Below are positions 10,821 through 21,443 of a stretch of 64,000 nucleotides of DNA, one piece after another. A program made the translations under genes and the position numbers. The stretch is from Alentia gelatinosa. Its lineage: Eukaryota; Annelida; Polychaeta; Phyllodocida; Polynoidae. Each line of letters begins with the position of its first letter. Within the stretch, counting starts at the first letter, position 1. Under the pieces are notes generated by a model. It saw only the letters and a program-made list of their open reading frames with translations. It did not search any database and was not told where the DNA came from. Location of the stretch: assembly GCA_950022655.1 (NCBI GenBank), contig OX465583.1:65744458-65808457 (forward strand), written 5' to 3'.

Positions 10821-11205
10821 ATTTATAATCAGACAGTCAATAAGGACATGAACGTAGCCACTGAAAGTCAAGAAATTTAGAATTTGTTTTCCGATTAAAT
10901 CTAGCTCTCTCTCCTTTTTTTTTCTAATTCAGGAGATATGGGTGTAGACAACGTATATTCGCCCTACACTGGGCGTTCTTCCATATAATAGTCACAAATT
11001 TGAATTGTTGCACCTTCAATGCCACAACAAAATAAACTATATCTATATAAATAATCTATATTGTTCAAAATCGGCTAGATTCTGGTATTCATATTCATGT
11101 AATATAAGTTAAATTGTGTTCAAGATACAACCTATAACCAATTTGAAGGGCCTTGATGTTTTTTAATTGCTTCCAGTCGTAGTTATAACTGCTGGAAATT
11201 GAATA

Positions 11206-12111
11206 CAGTAAAACCCCTCTTCCGGGACACCCCGCTTAAGGGGACACCCCGCTTAAGGGGTCAATTTGCTCGGAACGGAAATTTTCCCCTCTATTAAGAG
11301 TTTATTTTAACCCCGGTTAAGGGGGCACCCCGCTTAAGGGGACACCCCGCTTAAGGGGACAGTTTTTCGGTACAGAAATGCATAGAAACCTCTCTTAAGG
11401 GGACAGTTTTGGAGGGACATCATATCAAAAACACTGAAAATCCAGTGACTTTCGGACCCGTTGACGGTAGGGGGTTAGAGGCCCGCTTACAGGTTAGCTG
11501 TGGGCGACACAGGGAGGGCTGGAGGCTTTGAAGGTGCGGTATTCAGTGAGCCGTCGCGGCTCAGGGCGGCTCACGGTGAGTCGCTTATGCGGCCGCTGAT
11601 TTTTGCGCCTGCCGAAGGTGCTGGGTATGAGGCCTGCTTACAGGTTAGCGGTGGGCAGTTCAGGACGGGGTGGCGGCTTTGAAGGTGCGGTATTCAGTGA
11701 GCCGTCGCGGCTCAGGGCGGCTCACGGTGAGTCGCTTATGCGGCCACTGATTTCTCTCAGAAGTTACGGGGGGACATTGACCTGGACAGTTTCTGCACCA
11801 CCCACAACACCGACACCGATTCTACGACCGCAACTTCTCCTACTGATGATGATGATGATGAGAGCAGACTGCCAAGTTTACATGTATTATCTATTTATTT
11901 TTAATCTAATACATTTATATTCATTTATATTGTATAATTGATATGTATTTGCTTATTTATATATCATTAATAAACCTTTTAACCTATTAATCATCGTTTC
12001 CTTCATTTATGTAGGTATTCTCTATTGTTTAACCATTGGCAGACTGAAAACCCCGCTTAAGGAGACAGTTGGCTCGGAACAGAGGGTGTCCCCTTAAGAG
12101 GGGTTCTACTG
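11206..12111. mobile_element. Non-autonomous pogo/Tc1-mariner-like element, intact ends
   Basis: The left end is CAGTAAAACCCCTCTTCC and the right end AAGAGGGGTTCTACTG, which are inverted repeats. The element is flanked by TA on both sides (11204-11205 and 12112-12113), as expected for Tc1/mariner insertions. Both ends carry iterated CCCCGCTTAAGGGGACA. The 906-bp body holds a 152-bp tandem duplication instead of a transposase gene. Assignment to pogo/Tigger rests on the CAGT terminus and TA duplication only. Confidence 0.75.
11478..11760. repeat. 152-bp tandem duplication inside the pogo-like element
   Basis: Two copies, starting at about 11478 and 11630, each with GCTTACAGGTTAGC and the self-complementary GTGAGCCGTCGCGGCTCA. 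The ORFs at 11500-11682 and 11603-11941 fall on this duplication and show no other sign of coding. Confidence 0.85.
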
Positions 12112-12209
12112 TACTATAGAACCTAAATGTTATACCTACCATTGTTAAGGTCCATCTGATTGCATAAATGTAAATAGAAGGGTTCTTCCATAAGTCGTTA
12201 TAAAGAAAC

Positions 12210-12830
12210 TAGGAGTATTAACACATAGAGCCATTTTCCACTGGCCGACTATTTGCCACCAATCTGGAGTCGGGAACCACCGACGCAAGATCGGTGAATG
12301 GAAACAGACATGCAGAGAAGCGTTCACCGATTTTAATAGATTATCAATAAGGCCACCACCGTCTGACTTGGTCAACAACTGACAGAATCAAGGGGGTTTG
12401 AAATCGTCGTTGATCGTCATTTTGTTTGAAGGATAGTTCTGTCAAAATTGATGTCAAATGCTGGAGAAACAAGGCGTATACAGTAGCCTCACTGAATTTT
12501 AGATACCGACATACACTCGTTGGCCACTACCAACCAATATTTGGGAGAACTCAATTATTCGATGCCGTTTTTATCGGCCAATGGAAAATGGCTTCTAAGC
12601 AAGGAAGTACCCAGATAGAGCATATATAATAGGCAACTTCACTCATGCCTTGCTGTGTATAGGTCCGTTTCTATTGGCCGACGAATGGAAACTTTCGCAT
12701 CAGCAGTGCTAATGATCCGTGGTTGCTTCCTGACTGTGTATCAGTGATGGCCAATGAAAATGGGCTATTAGGAGAACACAAACAATCTACACCGTTTTCG
12801 TTGGCCAACGGAAACGGGCCTATAACGTAT
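12210..12830. mobile_element. TIR elements of the TTTCCATTGGCCGACG family
   Basis: One copy runs from CCATTTTCCACTGGCCGAC (about 12231) to TCGGCCAATGGAAAATGG (about 12590). A second partial copy runs from about 12660 to 12816. Members share CCGATCTGCAGTCGG, GTGAATGGAAACAG and AAGGCCACCACC. Further copies lie at 20699-21019, 25625-25836, 57100-57410, 57735-58575 and 60405-60840. Confidence 0.75.
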
Positions 12831-12839
12831 TACTTTGAA

Positions 12840-13610
12840 TTATACATGTACTTCATGGTATTGACCACTGTCTGTTGGTTTGGAGTGTACGCAGCAATAA
12901 ATGATACACAAAAAAGTATAAGGCATAATGATACACGGAAATATAGTTATGGTCATTAGAATTATACGAATACTCTAGGTTATAAGAATGAAGTCAACTT
13001 TCCGATGATAAGATTCAGATGTTATGAAGCAGTTAAACCAATTAACACAGACCCAGATTAACCTTAATTGAATGATAATACAAACGACATTAATGAGGAA
13101 TGCAGTCTAACTAGAAATATAGAGGGCACAGAGTGATTGTCAGTTCTACCATCATCCACCAGGAAATCCTAAGAAGTCAGGGGCCAATGGCTGTTATCAA
13201 TGGTAATAATCAATTGATAATAATGACACGAGGCTAAAACCCGTCTGTGGCAAGCCGAAAGAAAACAATCCATTAAAAACTGCCAGCACTACCTGGTGGG
13301 TATTTTTTGGTGTCGGAAACACAATAGCTATGTGCCAAATACTCAAAGTTCTCGTGTCATATTCGAAATTCATTGTCAGAAGCCACCACGGAAGCCATAT
13401 GTAAAATCACACATAATGCATGCATGTTTCCTGCGGCGATGTCCTGGGTGGGCTAGCGCTTATAATTGGATGCGTGAGAAAAGAAGACACTATCCATAGC
13501 CACTGTCAATATGCCATGAGTTTTGGTTGCGAGTAATCTCATGAGGCAAAAAGAGGGAGATGATATAGAAATTTAGAATGACTGCCATATTATCAGTGAC
13601 TATGGATCTA
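12840..13610. other. Mostly unassigned intronic DNA
   Basis: AT-rich sequence with no exon I can support. A ~50-bp piece at 13120-13170 (GGGCACAGAGTGATTG) is the reverse complement of 29733-29785, so part of this is an old dispersed repeat. Confidence 0.5.
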
Positions 13611-13619
13611 GCGCGGTTC

Positions 13620-13893
13620 AGAATTTATCACCCCTATCGCTGTCAAATTGGCTAAAATTTGTGACATCATGGCCCATTGAGATTTCTACAATACTCCATT
13701 GGCGTCGAGTACGAGTTCAAATTTTTAGGTCTATGGGTAAAAATACCAGGAGTGTGATAAGTAAACAATATTGACTGGTTCTCAATACAAGCAGGCATAA
13801 GCTCCTAGGAGATGATGCGTAGTAATATCTGAGTGTAAGCGAGGATATTGCATAGAATCAACCGCTTCTATCTGATACCAGTCTAAATTTTAT
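13620..13893. mobile_element. Two abutting foldback elements
   Basis: 13620-13765 has ends ATTTATCACCCC and GGAGTGTGATAA, a variant of the GGGGTGAGATAA family. 13768-13893 begins TTGACTGGTTCTCAATACAAG and ends TATCTGATACCAGTCTAA, a member of the CTGGTTTCAGATAAAAGCGG hairpin family with the conserved centre GCGTAGTAATATC. Confidence 0.65.
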
Positions 13894-14204
13894 TTTTTAT
13901 CCCCTTTCCCCAATAATTGAAATACCGATGATAGTTCATTTAGGTACATATTATTTTTCACTGCACACGATATATACCTATGTGTATTTATTCGGTATCG
14001 TGAGCATACACCATATCTGTATGCTCTGGGTATGGTGATACACACTGCCTCTATGTTTTCTATGATCACTTTCTATTAGGTGGATAATAAAAGGTGGTAA
14101 AAGACCGCTACTGTGTAAAAAAGCGAATTGATCCAAGATTTTTAAAAAGGAAATAAAAAAAGAAATTAAAAATAAAACATAAAATAAAACATAAAATAAC
14201 GTAG

Positions 14205-14400
14205 AGCAAATAGCGTACCTTCCCTCTTCTGGTTCAATTGGGAAAAAAAGAGAAAAAAAAGAACAATAAATAAATGAAAATAAAACATATGAAAATAGCG
14301 TACCTCCCCACTTCTGCTTCAATTTAAAAAAAAAAAAAAAATAAAAAAAAAAAAAAAAAATAAAACATATGTAAATAGCGTACCTTCCCACTTCTGGTCG
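14205..14400 (-). repeat. Triplicated 5' splice-site segment
   Basis: The exon end and donor of gene A (GAAGTGGGAAGGTACGCTAT on the minus strand) are repeated at about 14376-14397, 14296-14322 and 14211-14235, roughly 80-85 bp apart, each followed by A/T-rich filler. The extra copies sit downstream in the intron and retain GGTACGC, so they are potential decoy donors. Confidence 0.75.
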
Positions 14401-14507
14401 CTGCCCTGGTTCTCGTACTCGTTCTGCTGCACGTGCTCGGCCCACACACGCAGCAGCAGCGGCACCCCGAGCAGCTCCTCGTGTATGGAGTCCAGGTCCT
14501 CCACCGT
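14384..14507 (-). CDS. Exon of unrecognised gene A
   Basis: 124 nt: 41 codons from phase 0, ending after one base of the next codon. The acceptor is AAACATACAG (AG at 14509-14508) and the donor GGGAAG-GTACGC (GT at 14383-14382). By hand count 38 of 41 third positions are G or C, in sharp contrast to the poly-A/T intron on its 3' side, so this is the most secure coding island in the window. The peptide starts TVEDLDSIHEELLGVPLLLR and continues VWAEHVQQNEYENQGSD; it is acidic and probably helical. It joins in phase to 10032-9920. A 60-bp minisatellite abuts the acceptor side. Confidence 0.87.
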
Positions 14508-14520
14508 CTGTATGTTTATT

Positions 14521-15015
14521 TGGCTGTGAGCGAGAGAGCAAATTACACCCGTTACCGTCAGAGCCCAGAGCACTGGGTCCACATTGTGAGCGAGGGAGCA
14601 AAATACACCCGTTACCGTCAGAGCCAGAGTACAGGATCCACATTGTGAGCGAGGGAGGAAATTACACCCGTTACTATCAGAGCCCAGAGCACAGGGTCCA
14701 CATTGTGAGCGAGGGAGCAAATTACACCCGTTACCGTCAGAGCCAGAGTACAGGATACACATTGTGAGTGAGGTAGGAAATTACACCCGTTACTATCAGA
14801 GCCCAGAGCACAGGATACACATTGTGAGCGAGAGAGCAAATTACACCCGTTACCATCAGAGCCCAGAGCACAGGGTCCACATTGTGAGCGAGGGAGGAAA
14901 TTACACCCGTTACCATCAGAGCCCAGAGCACAGGGTCCACATTGTGAGCGAGGGACGAAATTACACCCGCTACCGTCAGAGCCCAGAGCACAGGATACAC
15001 ATTGTGAGCGAGGGA
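14521..15015. repeat. 60-bp minisatellite, about 8 units
   Basis: Units contain GTGAGCGAGGGAG, AAATTACACCCGTTACCRTC and AGAGCCCAGAGCACAGG, with scattered substitutions. The array sits in the intron immediately 5' of the gene A exon at 14507. The units are contiguous with no spacers, so it is not a CRISPR array. The ORFs through it are repeat artefacts. Confidence 0.95.
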
Positions 15016-15490
15016 CTTCACTCGGCTTCACCTCGTAAAATCACTATGCCAAAGCCCATGCGAGGATATTGCGCAGAGGCAACTCCGAGGAGTATAAAAT
15101 CGCTTTTTTATCTACCTTTTCTTGATAAGTGGCATACCGATACTAATTCGTTTAAGTACGTACTATTTTTCAGTTTGCACTTTTTCTCCATATGTACGTT
15201 TTATCGAAACCCAGAGCATACAGCATGTTTGAAACCAGCGTATATTGTATTTATTATCCACCTTTTCTAGGCAAGTGGTATGTTGATATCAGTCCATTTT
15301 AGTCATGCACTATTTTTCCGGACGCATTTGTCGATATCAGTTTGTTTTAGGTATGCACTATTTTCCCATACCCACTATTTTTCCGTATGCGCCACCCGGA
15401 GCATACAACATATCCGTATGCGCCGGGTATGTCCATACGAATTCCCTATGTGTTTTCTATGGACACTTTGTATTAGGTGGACAATAAAGC
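15016..15490. repeat. Foldback sequences of the GGAGCATAC family
   Basis: Starts with the loop motif CTCGGCTTCACCTCG (15021-15035), then GCGAGGATATTGCGCAGAG and several copies of CATACCC.../CCGGAGCATAC motifs. It ends with TATTAGGTGGACAATAAA. The same components are ordered more cleanly at 40588-40866 and 21040-21306, so this appears to be a rearranged copy. Confidence 0.6.
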
Positions 15491-15604
15491 CGGCGAGACA
15501 CCAAGCAAGAAACGCAGCAATTCCCAGCATCGCCAACACAAAATGTATCTGAGTTTTTTATTTCATATTTCTTGTTATATAGAAACTTCCCTCGCGCACT
15601 GCAT

Positions 15605-15930
15605 GCATTTCATTGATGAATGAACGTGCAATTATAAGTGAATAAAGATTAAAAGGTTTTTGAAATATTCAGTCTATAACCCTGTAACCCACTTGCACCC
15701 AGTCAAATTGCCATTTCTGCAACTGCCTGACACAGTCTAGGATCCAAACATATGAAGCATCAGTTGGTCAATGAGGTATTTCGGTCTCAAGTGATTGGTC
15801 ATGGTCAGCTGGACACACCTCTAAGACACTGAGACATTGGCCCTAAGCTCCTTTAACAATACCACAGTAAATAGCACACAGGTATTGAAGGGATAGCGTC
15901 TTTTTGCAGCAAGCTGGAAGTCCATGTAAG
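15605..15930 (+). repeat. Dispersed ~350-bp repeat (TGTAACCCACTTGCACCC family), copy 1
   Basis: Has the order TGATGAATGAACGTGCAATTA, TAACCCACTTGCACCCAGT, ATTTCTGCAACTGCCTGA, GAGGTATTTCGGTCTCAAG and CATGGTCAGCTG. Other copies are at 24600-24895 (reverse), 36222-36515, 48210-48440 and 55835-56215. No frame is conserved between copies. Confidence 0.8.
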
Positions 15931-16010
15931 CACTTTAACCTTTAGGTAACGTACATAGGGTAAGCACGCTCTAATAAACACGGCATGTATACTTTGTCAA
16001 TAGTTTATAC

Positions 16011-16199
16011 TTTCAAAATACCATTGGTATGTGTTGTTAAGCCCAGCTTGTTTATAAAGTACAAGCTGTCCTTTGATTGTATAGTGAGACTGATAGGCAG
16101 GGAGATGGTGCGGTTAGAGGTGGTGAGAGAGGCATAGGACTGGCGGCGGTGCAGCGGTGGATAGGGGTGTTTGCTGGGTTGGTGTAGGGAGTCCTTCAT
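16011..16199 (-). CDS. Probable exon of unrecognised gene A
   Basis: The acceptor ACGCATTATCAG (AG at 16201-16200) is followed by MKDSLHQPSKHPYPPLHRRQ, then SYASLTTSNRTISLPISL. Hand count gives 28 of the first 40 third positions G or C, then composition falls off, so the true 3' end may lie nearer 16080. I used the donor GAAA-GTATAA (GT at 16010-16009), which gives 63 codons, phase 0 at both ends, compatible with the exons at 24206-24004 and 14507-14384. Basic, Ser/Thr/Pro-rich and probably a linker. The donor is uncertain. Confidence 0.55.
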
Positions 16200-16684
16200 C
16201 TGATAATGCGTGTATATGGAGGACTGTGGATAAGCATATTTCATGATCAAGAAAATTTATCGCAATTAACAGTCAAATAATGTGGGATGGTGCTGAAAAG
16301 GGAAAGGTGAAATATGTCAAGAACTGAGAATCTATTAGCCGTTTAAAGTAGTACTTAAGCTGGACCAACGACCATTGAAAATTATTGCTATGCCCAGAGG
16401 GATCAGCCTAGTTAACAATAGTCACTGCCGCTGGCAAGCAATTGCATAATATGGGTCTGCCTCTTATTCAAATAGTAATGAAGTTGTCAACAAGTATATA
16501 CAAATGCAAACAAATATATGATGCGTATGTGAAATGCCTTCCTAGAACCAATGAATCTGGTCATATGTTGGTGTTCAAGCTATATAGACAATTTAACCTA
16601 GCAATGGTATCATTTTCCGTGTGCATAACAGACAGGATTGAGGTTGGTTCCACTAAGGCAGTTGAATTCTACCCCTGTCGATGC

Positions 16685-16795
16685 ATGGTGAATTGGCATA
16701 TTTAAACATATGTCTACGATTCTGCACCTTCCCGATATGTCTGCGATATTTGCTTTTTGTCTTGAAGAAATTCGCCTTACTTGATCTGGCACTTC
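16685..16795 (+). mobile_element. Fragment of the GGCCCGGCGTCCACC TIR family
   Basis: TGGTGAATTGGCATATTTAA, CTACGATTCTGCACCTTCCC and GATATGTCTGCGATATTTGC match the right half of the element at 61615-61896 and of 28259-28500. No termini remain. Confidence 0.65.
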
Positions 16796-16869
16796 ATATT
16801 TTTACTTTTGTTATCCACCAATACAAAGTGTCCATAGCAAACACATAGAGAGTGTGTATCATTATATCC

Positions 16870-17372
16870 AGAGCACATATATATATATACATATATATCC
16901 ACCTAATACAAAGTGTCCATAGAAACACCAAGGGAGTGTGTATCACCATACCTGGAGCATACAGATATATCCACCTAATACAAAGTGTCCATAGAAAACA
17001 CCAAGGGAGTGTGTATCACCATACCTGTGTATCACCATGTGGGGCCCTGTCAGGTGGGGCCCTGTCAGGTGTGTATCACCATACCTGGAGCATACATATA
17101 TGTCGAATTCTCCAGGTTACTATAAACCGTGGATACAGAAGAATACTGCATACTGAAAAATAGTGCATATCTATAATAACTAATATCGATATGCCACTTG
17201 TCAGGAAAAGGTGGATAATAAACACAATATAGACTGGTTTCAGATAAAAGCGGTTTTCTGCTCCTCGGAGTTGACTCTCTGTAATATACTCGCATGTGCT
17301 TGGATATTACTACTCATCAACTCTTCAGAGCATACAGCCTCTTGTATCTGAAACCAGTCAGTATTGTGTATG
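16870..17372. mobile_element. Composite foldback (CCACCTAATACAAAGTGTCC and CTGGTTTCAGATAAAAGCGG)
   Basis: Three iterations of CACCTAATACAAAGTGTCCAT with CACCATACCTGGAGCATAC, then a 145-bp hairpin beginning at 17228 with GACTGGTTTCAGATAAAAGC and ending near 17370 with CTTGTATCTGAAACCAGTC. A 15-bp GGGGCCCTGTCAGGT is duplicated at 17041-17070 and reappears at 17486. Confidence 0.7.
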
Positions 17373-17529
17373 TATCTACAGTTTCCATTCCCCGATAGAT
17401 AAGCTACAGTTTCTTTGGCCACTTCTGCATTGAGAGTTTATAGCCCTTGGCTCCATGCTCCAGGCTGTATTTTGTAAGTGGTGTGGGGCCCTGTCAGGTG
17501 GGGTCATGACCAGCCTTCTGACGTCACAG

Positions 17530-17617
17530 GCCTCACCTGGAGTGCCCTCTGTGCCCCCACTCCTATCTACCTGCCCGCCTACACTGGCCGCCAGAGCTAC
17601 ACTACGTTAACTCCCAG
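17530..17617 (+). CDS. Possible exon, truncated by a transposon
   Basis: The acceptor CTTCTGACGTCACAG precedes a plus-strand frame beginning LTWSALCAPTPIYLPAYTG and continuing RQSYTTLTP. 20 of 28 third positions are G or C by hand count. The frame runs into the terminal repeat of the TIR element at 17617-17976. After that element the sequence resumes as CCCAGGTCGGG, which could have been the original donor. Isolated on the plus strand with no partner exon, so it may be a gene relic. Confidence 0.42.
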
Positions 17618-17976
17618 GGAGGTGTTTTTAAAAGAAAGAACGATAGAAAAATTGATCTTATCATGGTCTTTGTTGCATTCTCGTTCCTTAAAGTGATCTG
17701 TCCTAACAGAGGACAGTCTTACGAGACGATAACTGAAAAATCGTAGATTTGACGTTTTATTGCTCCGTTGCCATGTAAAATTGATCGTACATAACACAAT
17801 TCCTCCAGTACAAAGGGAGAGATAAAAATATGAAAACTTCGAAAAATGGAAGATTTGGATTTCTGGCGACCATGTTTAAAATACGGACTGACATGAATAT
17901 CCAAGTGGTATCGCTGTGGTAGGTTCTAATCGTAGTCTTACAGTCATTATCGTTGTTAGTTTTAAAAACACCTCCC
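17617..17976. mobile_element. TIR element (GGGAGGTGTTTTTAAAA), possible hAT type
   Basis: Left end GGGAGGTGTTTTTAAAA, right end TTTTAAAAACACCTCCC, 360 bp, no ORF of note. A second copy at 44936-46155 is split by later insertions. A preceding CA would give the CAGGG start typical of hAT ends, but I see no 8-bp target duplication, so the class is a guess. Confidence 0.75.
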
Positions 17977-18796
17977 AGGTCGGGTTAAGTCAGCGGCCGC
18001 CTTGACCCACTACAGAGACATGTGTGTTACTCTCCTGCCTGAAATTTTGTACTGCTTGGAGAGTGTTCTAACACAATCTCGAAGCCAAATTTTTTATTTT
18101 CCTATTTCATTTCCTGCGTATTCTTTTTCAAGATATAATGAACATAAAGCTTGAATATTTCTGATGTCATTTCAGAGGACGTGTATCCCAGCATGTTGCA
18201 ATCATCCCTATTAACCACCATTCGGCTACGTCATAACTGTTGGCTTATATGGCCGAAATAGTGTTCCTGAGACAGGTGTACTTCACAACTTCCCCTTGTC
18301 TCAGACAAATCTCCTTTGGTACAAGATTCTCATGGCAAAGTGCTTTAAGGAAAATAGTGAATTGGATTCACATGAAGGGACACACCTGGTACATAATCTC
18401 AGACATAGTCACAGTGAACACTCAACCTAGGACTCAAGTACCCTTGAGGTGTATAGTGTGAAAAACATGTGGTCCTGCTTGCTGGCCTCCTATTGGCTGG
18501 GTTGGGTATTTAGTCGGTGACTCAGCAGTGGATCTTTTTGTCTCACCAAAATACCCCGGTTAATCTTAAACATGATTAAAATCAAAATCTCATGGGTTTC
18601 TGCACCTTAATAGGGGTAATTGTCGCCGATAATTGCAGGGAAAAAACTTGTTTCAGGGATAAAGAAACCTAAAATTCAGACGAAGATATTGTGTTCCAGC
18701 CCAGAATCTCAACAGGATATGTCTGAGACTATAATGCGCGTGGGCGAACACTCTATAGTTGCATAACGTTGTTGGCTTGTAGTAACTAGCATTTGG
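17977..18796. other. Unassigned intronic or intergenic DNA
   Basis: Moderately AT-rich, no recognisable repeat or convincing exon. The 73-codon ORF at 18240-18461 lacks splice signals and GC bias. Confidence 0.5.
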
Positions 18797-19639
18797 TAAA
18801 GGGGGCGTCCACCAACCGCGACAAGGCTACGACAAGCGCCGACAAGAATGGTCTAATAGGCGCTTGTCGCAGTCTTGTCGTAAGAAGGGGGGCTTTTAGA
18901 GGGGGTGTCCACCAACCACGACAAGGCTACGACAATGGCTTTCCGACAAGGTCCACGACAGCTCTACCATTGGAAGCCTTGTCGTAGCCTTGTCGTGGTT
19001 GGTGGACCACAGTTCCCGACAAGAGGCTACGACAAGGCCACGACAGGCTGCGACATGAAGCTTGTCGGGGGCCTGTCGGGGGCCTTCCGACAAGGCTACG
19101 ACAAAATCGAACATGTTCGATTTTGGAGCCGTGTCGTGGCGTGTCGTGGCGTGTCGGGAGGTTGTCGATAGAATATTTAGGTGGAGCGTGCACTTTCCGA
19201 CAGGCTGCGACAAGGGCTCACGACAACTCCCCTCCTCACGACAATGCTGCGACAAGGCACCGATTGGAACTTTCTTGTCTGCTCTTGTCGTAGCCTTGTC
19301 GTGGTTGGTGGACGTACCCGCTAAGACAGCGTTGTCGGGGCGTGTCGGGAAGTGCATGCTCCACCAAAATTTCCTATTGTAGACCTCTATGACACGCTCC
19401 CGACACACCATGACACTCCACGACAAGGGTCCAATCGTGGGAAAAATCGAACATATTCGATGTTGTTGTAGCCTTGTCGGAAGGCTACCGACAAGCTTCC
19501 AATAGTGGCCTTGTCGTAGACTCTTGTCGGAAACTGGGGCCCACGAACCACGACAAGGCCTCCAATCGTAGGCCAGCCGCGGACCTTGTAGGGAAGCCAT
19601 TGTCGTAGCCTTGTCGTGGTTGGTGGACGCCCCCCTTTA
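18797..19639. mobile_element. Long foldback element of iterated CGACAAGG motifs
   Basis: Ends TAAAGGGGGCGTCCACCAAC and its near-perfect inverse at 19620-19639. The whole 843-bp body is filled with CTACGACAAG and CTTGTCGTAG words in both orientations, with short filler such as AAATCGAACATGTTCGAT. The ORFs inside exist only because the motif lacks stops. The terminal GCGTCCACC is shared with the 45275-45557 family. Confidence 0.85.
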
Positions 19640-20268
19640 TACTGGGTAAAGGCCCTGAAAATCATGATGTGATGGAAACATCAATGACGCGATGAATTTT
19701 ATGACACAGTTGTCACTACCATGCTCAAGGGATGGGTAACAAAATGTAAGAATGGGAACTTTAGGAGGAGGACTGATCGAGTACAAGTTGCACCGAGAAG
19801 CATAGACCTCCCCGAGTAAGACCTTATTCTTGGTGCGGCCACTGGCTCCCAGTTATTTCCTTTTGACATTAAGATGCGTTTCTCAAATGCCAGACGCGTT
19901 CAGTGCGGTCAGTGCGCATGCTTCGACCTACCTCCAAGTTTCCCAATAGAGGGCGCCAAAGTTTAGTTGGCCGCTTTTCATTTTCTTTGGACGGTACATT
20001 TCTCTGTCTTGTTTGTTCCTCGTTAATGCCCCAATACAAGTTAAACGTTGGATAAGGGTATAGATATATCGTATACTATCATGAGGCCAGAGAGGCCGCT
20101 TGAAGTAAAAGGAAGATTAAGAGTTAAAGGACCTGTGAATTTAGCCAACAGTGTTTCACATATACTTTTATTGTCCTAAGAATGTCCGTAAGGGTGCAGT
20201 GTATACCTTGCTTCTCGTGTATTTTACAGGGGCCTGCCGATTTTATGTTCATGCTGAAACCGTGAGTC
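19640..20268. other. Unassigned DNA
   Basis: No exon or repeat border that I can support. It ends at the terminal repeat of the next element. Confidence 0.45.
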
Positions 20269-20531
20269 TAAAGCCCAATGCCCATCTACCGATTTCGGAA
20301 CATTCATGTACCTTTGTCGGCGACAAACGGTAGATGTAGGACAGCTAGGCAAGGGTGAGCCACCGATTAGTAGACCGATTTGCTTAGGACTAATATCCAG
20401 CACCCCATCTCCTCAATGTCCGCAGATCGAGCGAAGGGTTACATAATTTGCCTACGACAAGTTGACCGACTCCTATACGATTTGGCAACTCATCGCTCAA
20501 CCCTGAATCGGTAGATGGGCATCAGGCTTTA
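20269..20531. mobile_element. TIR element (TAAAGCCCAATGCCCATC), complete copy
   Basis: Left end TAAAGCCCAATGCCCATCTA, right end TAGATGGGCATCAGGCTTTA, 263 bp. The interior carries CTTTGTCGGCGACAAACGG (itself palindromic) and GATTAGTAGACCGATTTGC. Same structure as 41171-41483. Confidence 0.85.
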
Positions 20532-20698
20532 CCTATGAAACCAAAGAATTTTGATTCTGTCAGCCGTTGACTAAGTCAGTCAGTGGTGGGCTTATTGCAA
20601 ATTTTTGTCAAATCAATTGGTAACCATTCCTTCATGGGTGAACTAAATAAAATGGTAGGTCGTTGCCGACTGCAGATCGGTGGCGAATAATAAGCCGA

Positions 20699-21019
20699 TA
20701 GACCGCTTTCCACTGGCCGACTATTCACCACCGATCTGCAGTCGGGAATGACCGGCCCATTATCTAGGTACACCAACGTCAGATCGGTGAATGGAAACAG
20801 GTATCCAGAGAAGTGCACTCCAATATATTGTGTAGAGATTATATAATGAGGCCACCACTGAACGACTTCAGTGGGTAAAGGACCTGTCAAATGCAGTAGA
20901 AACAAGGAATACATTACAACCTCACTGATCTTTCGACACCGACGTGCAGTCGTTGGCCACCACTGACTAACAATTAGGGGAACTTAATTAATCGGTGCCG
21001 CTTTTATTGGCCAGTGAAA
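20699..21019. mobile_element. TIR element of the TTTCCATTGGCCGACG family
   Basis: From ACCGCTTTCCACTGGCCGAC to CTTTTATTGGCCAGTGAAAA, with the family interior GATCTGCAGTCGGGAA, CAGATCGGTGAATGGAAACA and GAGGCCACCAC. Non-coding. Confidence 0.72.
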
Positions 21020-21039
21020 AATGGCTCAATGGAAACTGC

Positions 21040-21306
21040 CTTTTATTATCTACCTAATACAAAGAGTCCATGGAAAACACATAGGGAGAGTGTATGGACA
21101 TACCCAGAGCATACTAAAACGAACTGATATCGACATGTAACTTGTCCAGAAAAGCTGGATAATAGATACAAAATAGATTTGTTTCAGATACAAACGGCCG
21201 TATGCTCCTCGGAGTTGCCTCTGCGCAATATTCTCGCATACGCTCGGATATTACTAAGCATCAACTCCTCGAAGCATTCAGCCGCTTGTATCTGAAACCA
21301 GTGAAT
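21040..21306. mobile_element. Composite foldback element
   Basis: CTACCTAATACAAAGAGTCC at the left, then GCATACTAAAACGAACTGAT, then a hairpin 21180-21306 (TTTCAGATACAAACGGCCGT to CGCTTGTATCTGAAACCAG) with central ATTACTAAGCATCAACTCC. The cleanest relative is 40588-40866. Confidence 0.7.
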
Positions 21307-21443
21307 ATTGTGACTATAATCTGACCTCAGAACTCCAGTTGAGACAGCATAATAATACCAAAGTATCATATGATCTGCACATTGCCCGGATGTAGAGTCG
21401 CAATGAGGAAAACATGATAAACAAAAGCCACAACCAAATTTGA

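Noticed and set aside
11500..11941. ORFs in the pogo-like element as a transposase remnant
   Set aside because: They span a 152-bp tandem duplication and show no DDE, helix-turn-helix or other transposase-like pattern.
14521..15015. CRISPR-like regular repeat
   Set aside because: Units are 60 bp, contiguous and nearly identical along their whole length with no spacers. It is a minisatellite in a eukaryotic intron.
18896..19665. 234-codon ORF and overlapping ORFs on both strands
   Set aside because: They are produced by the iterated stop-free CGACAAGG motif. Both strands are open over the same bases.
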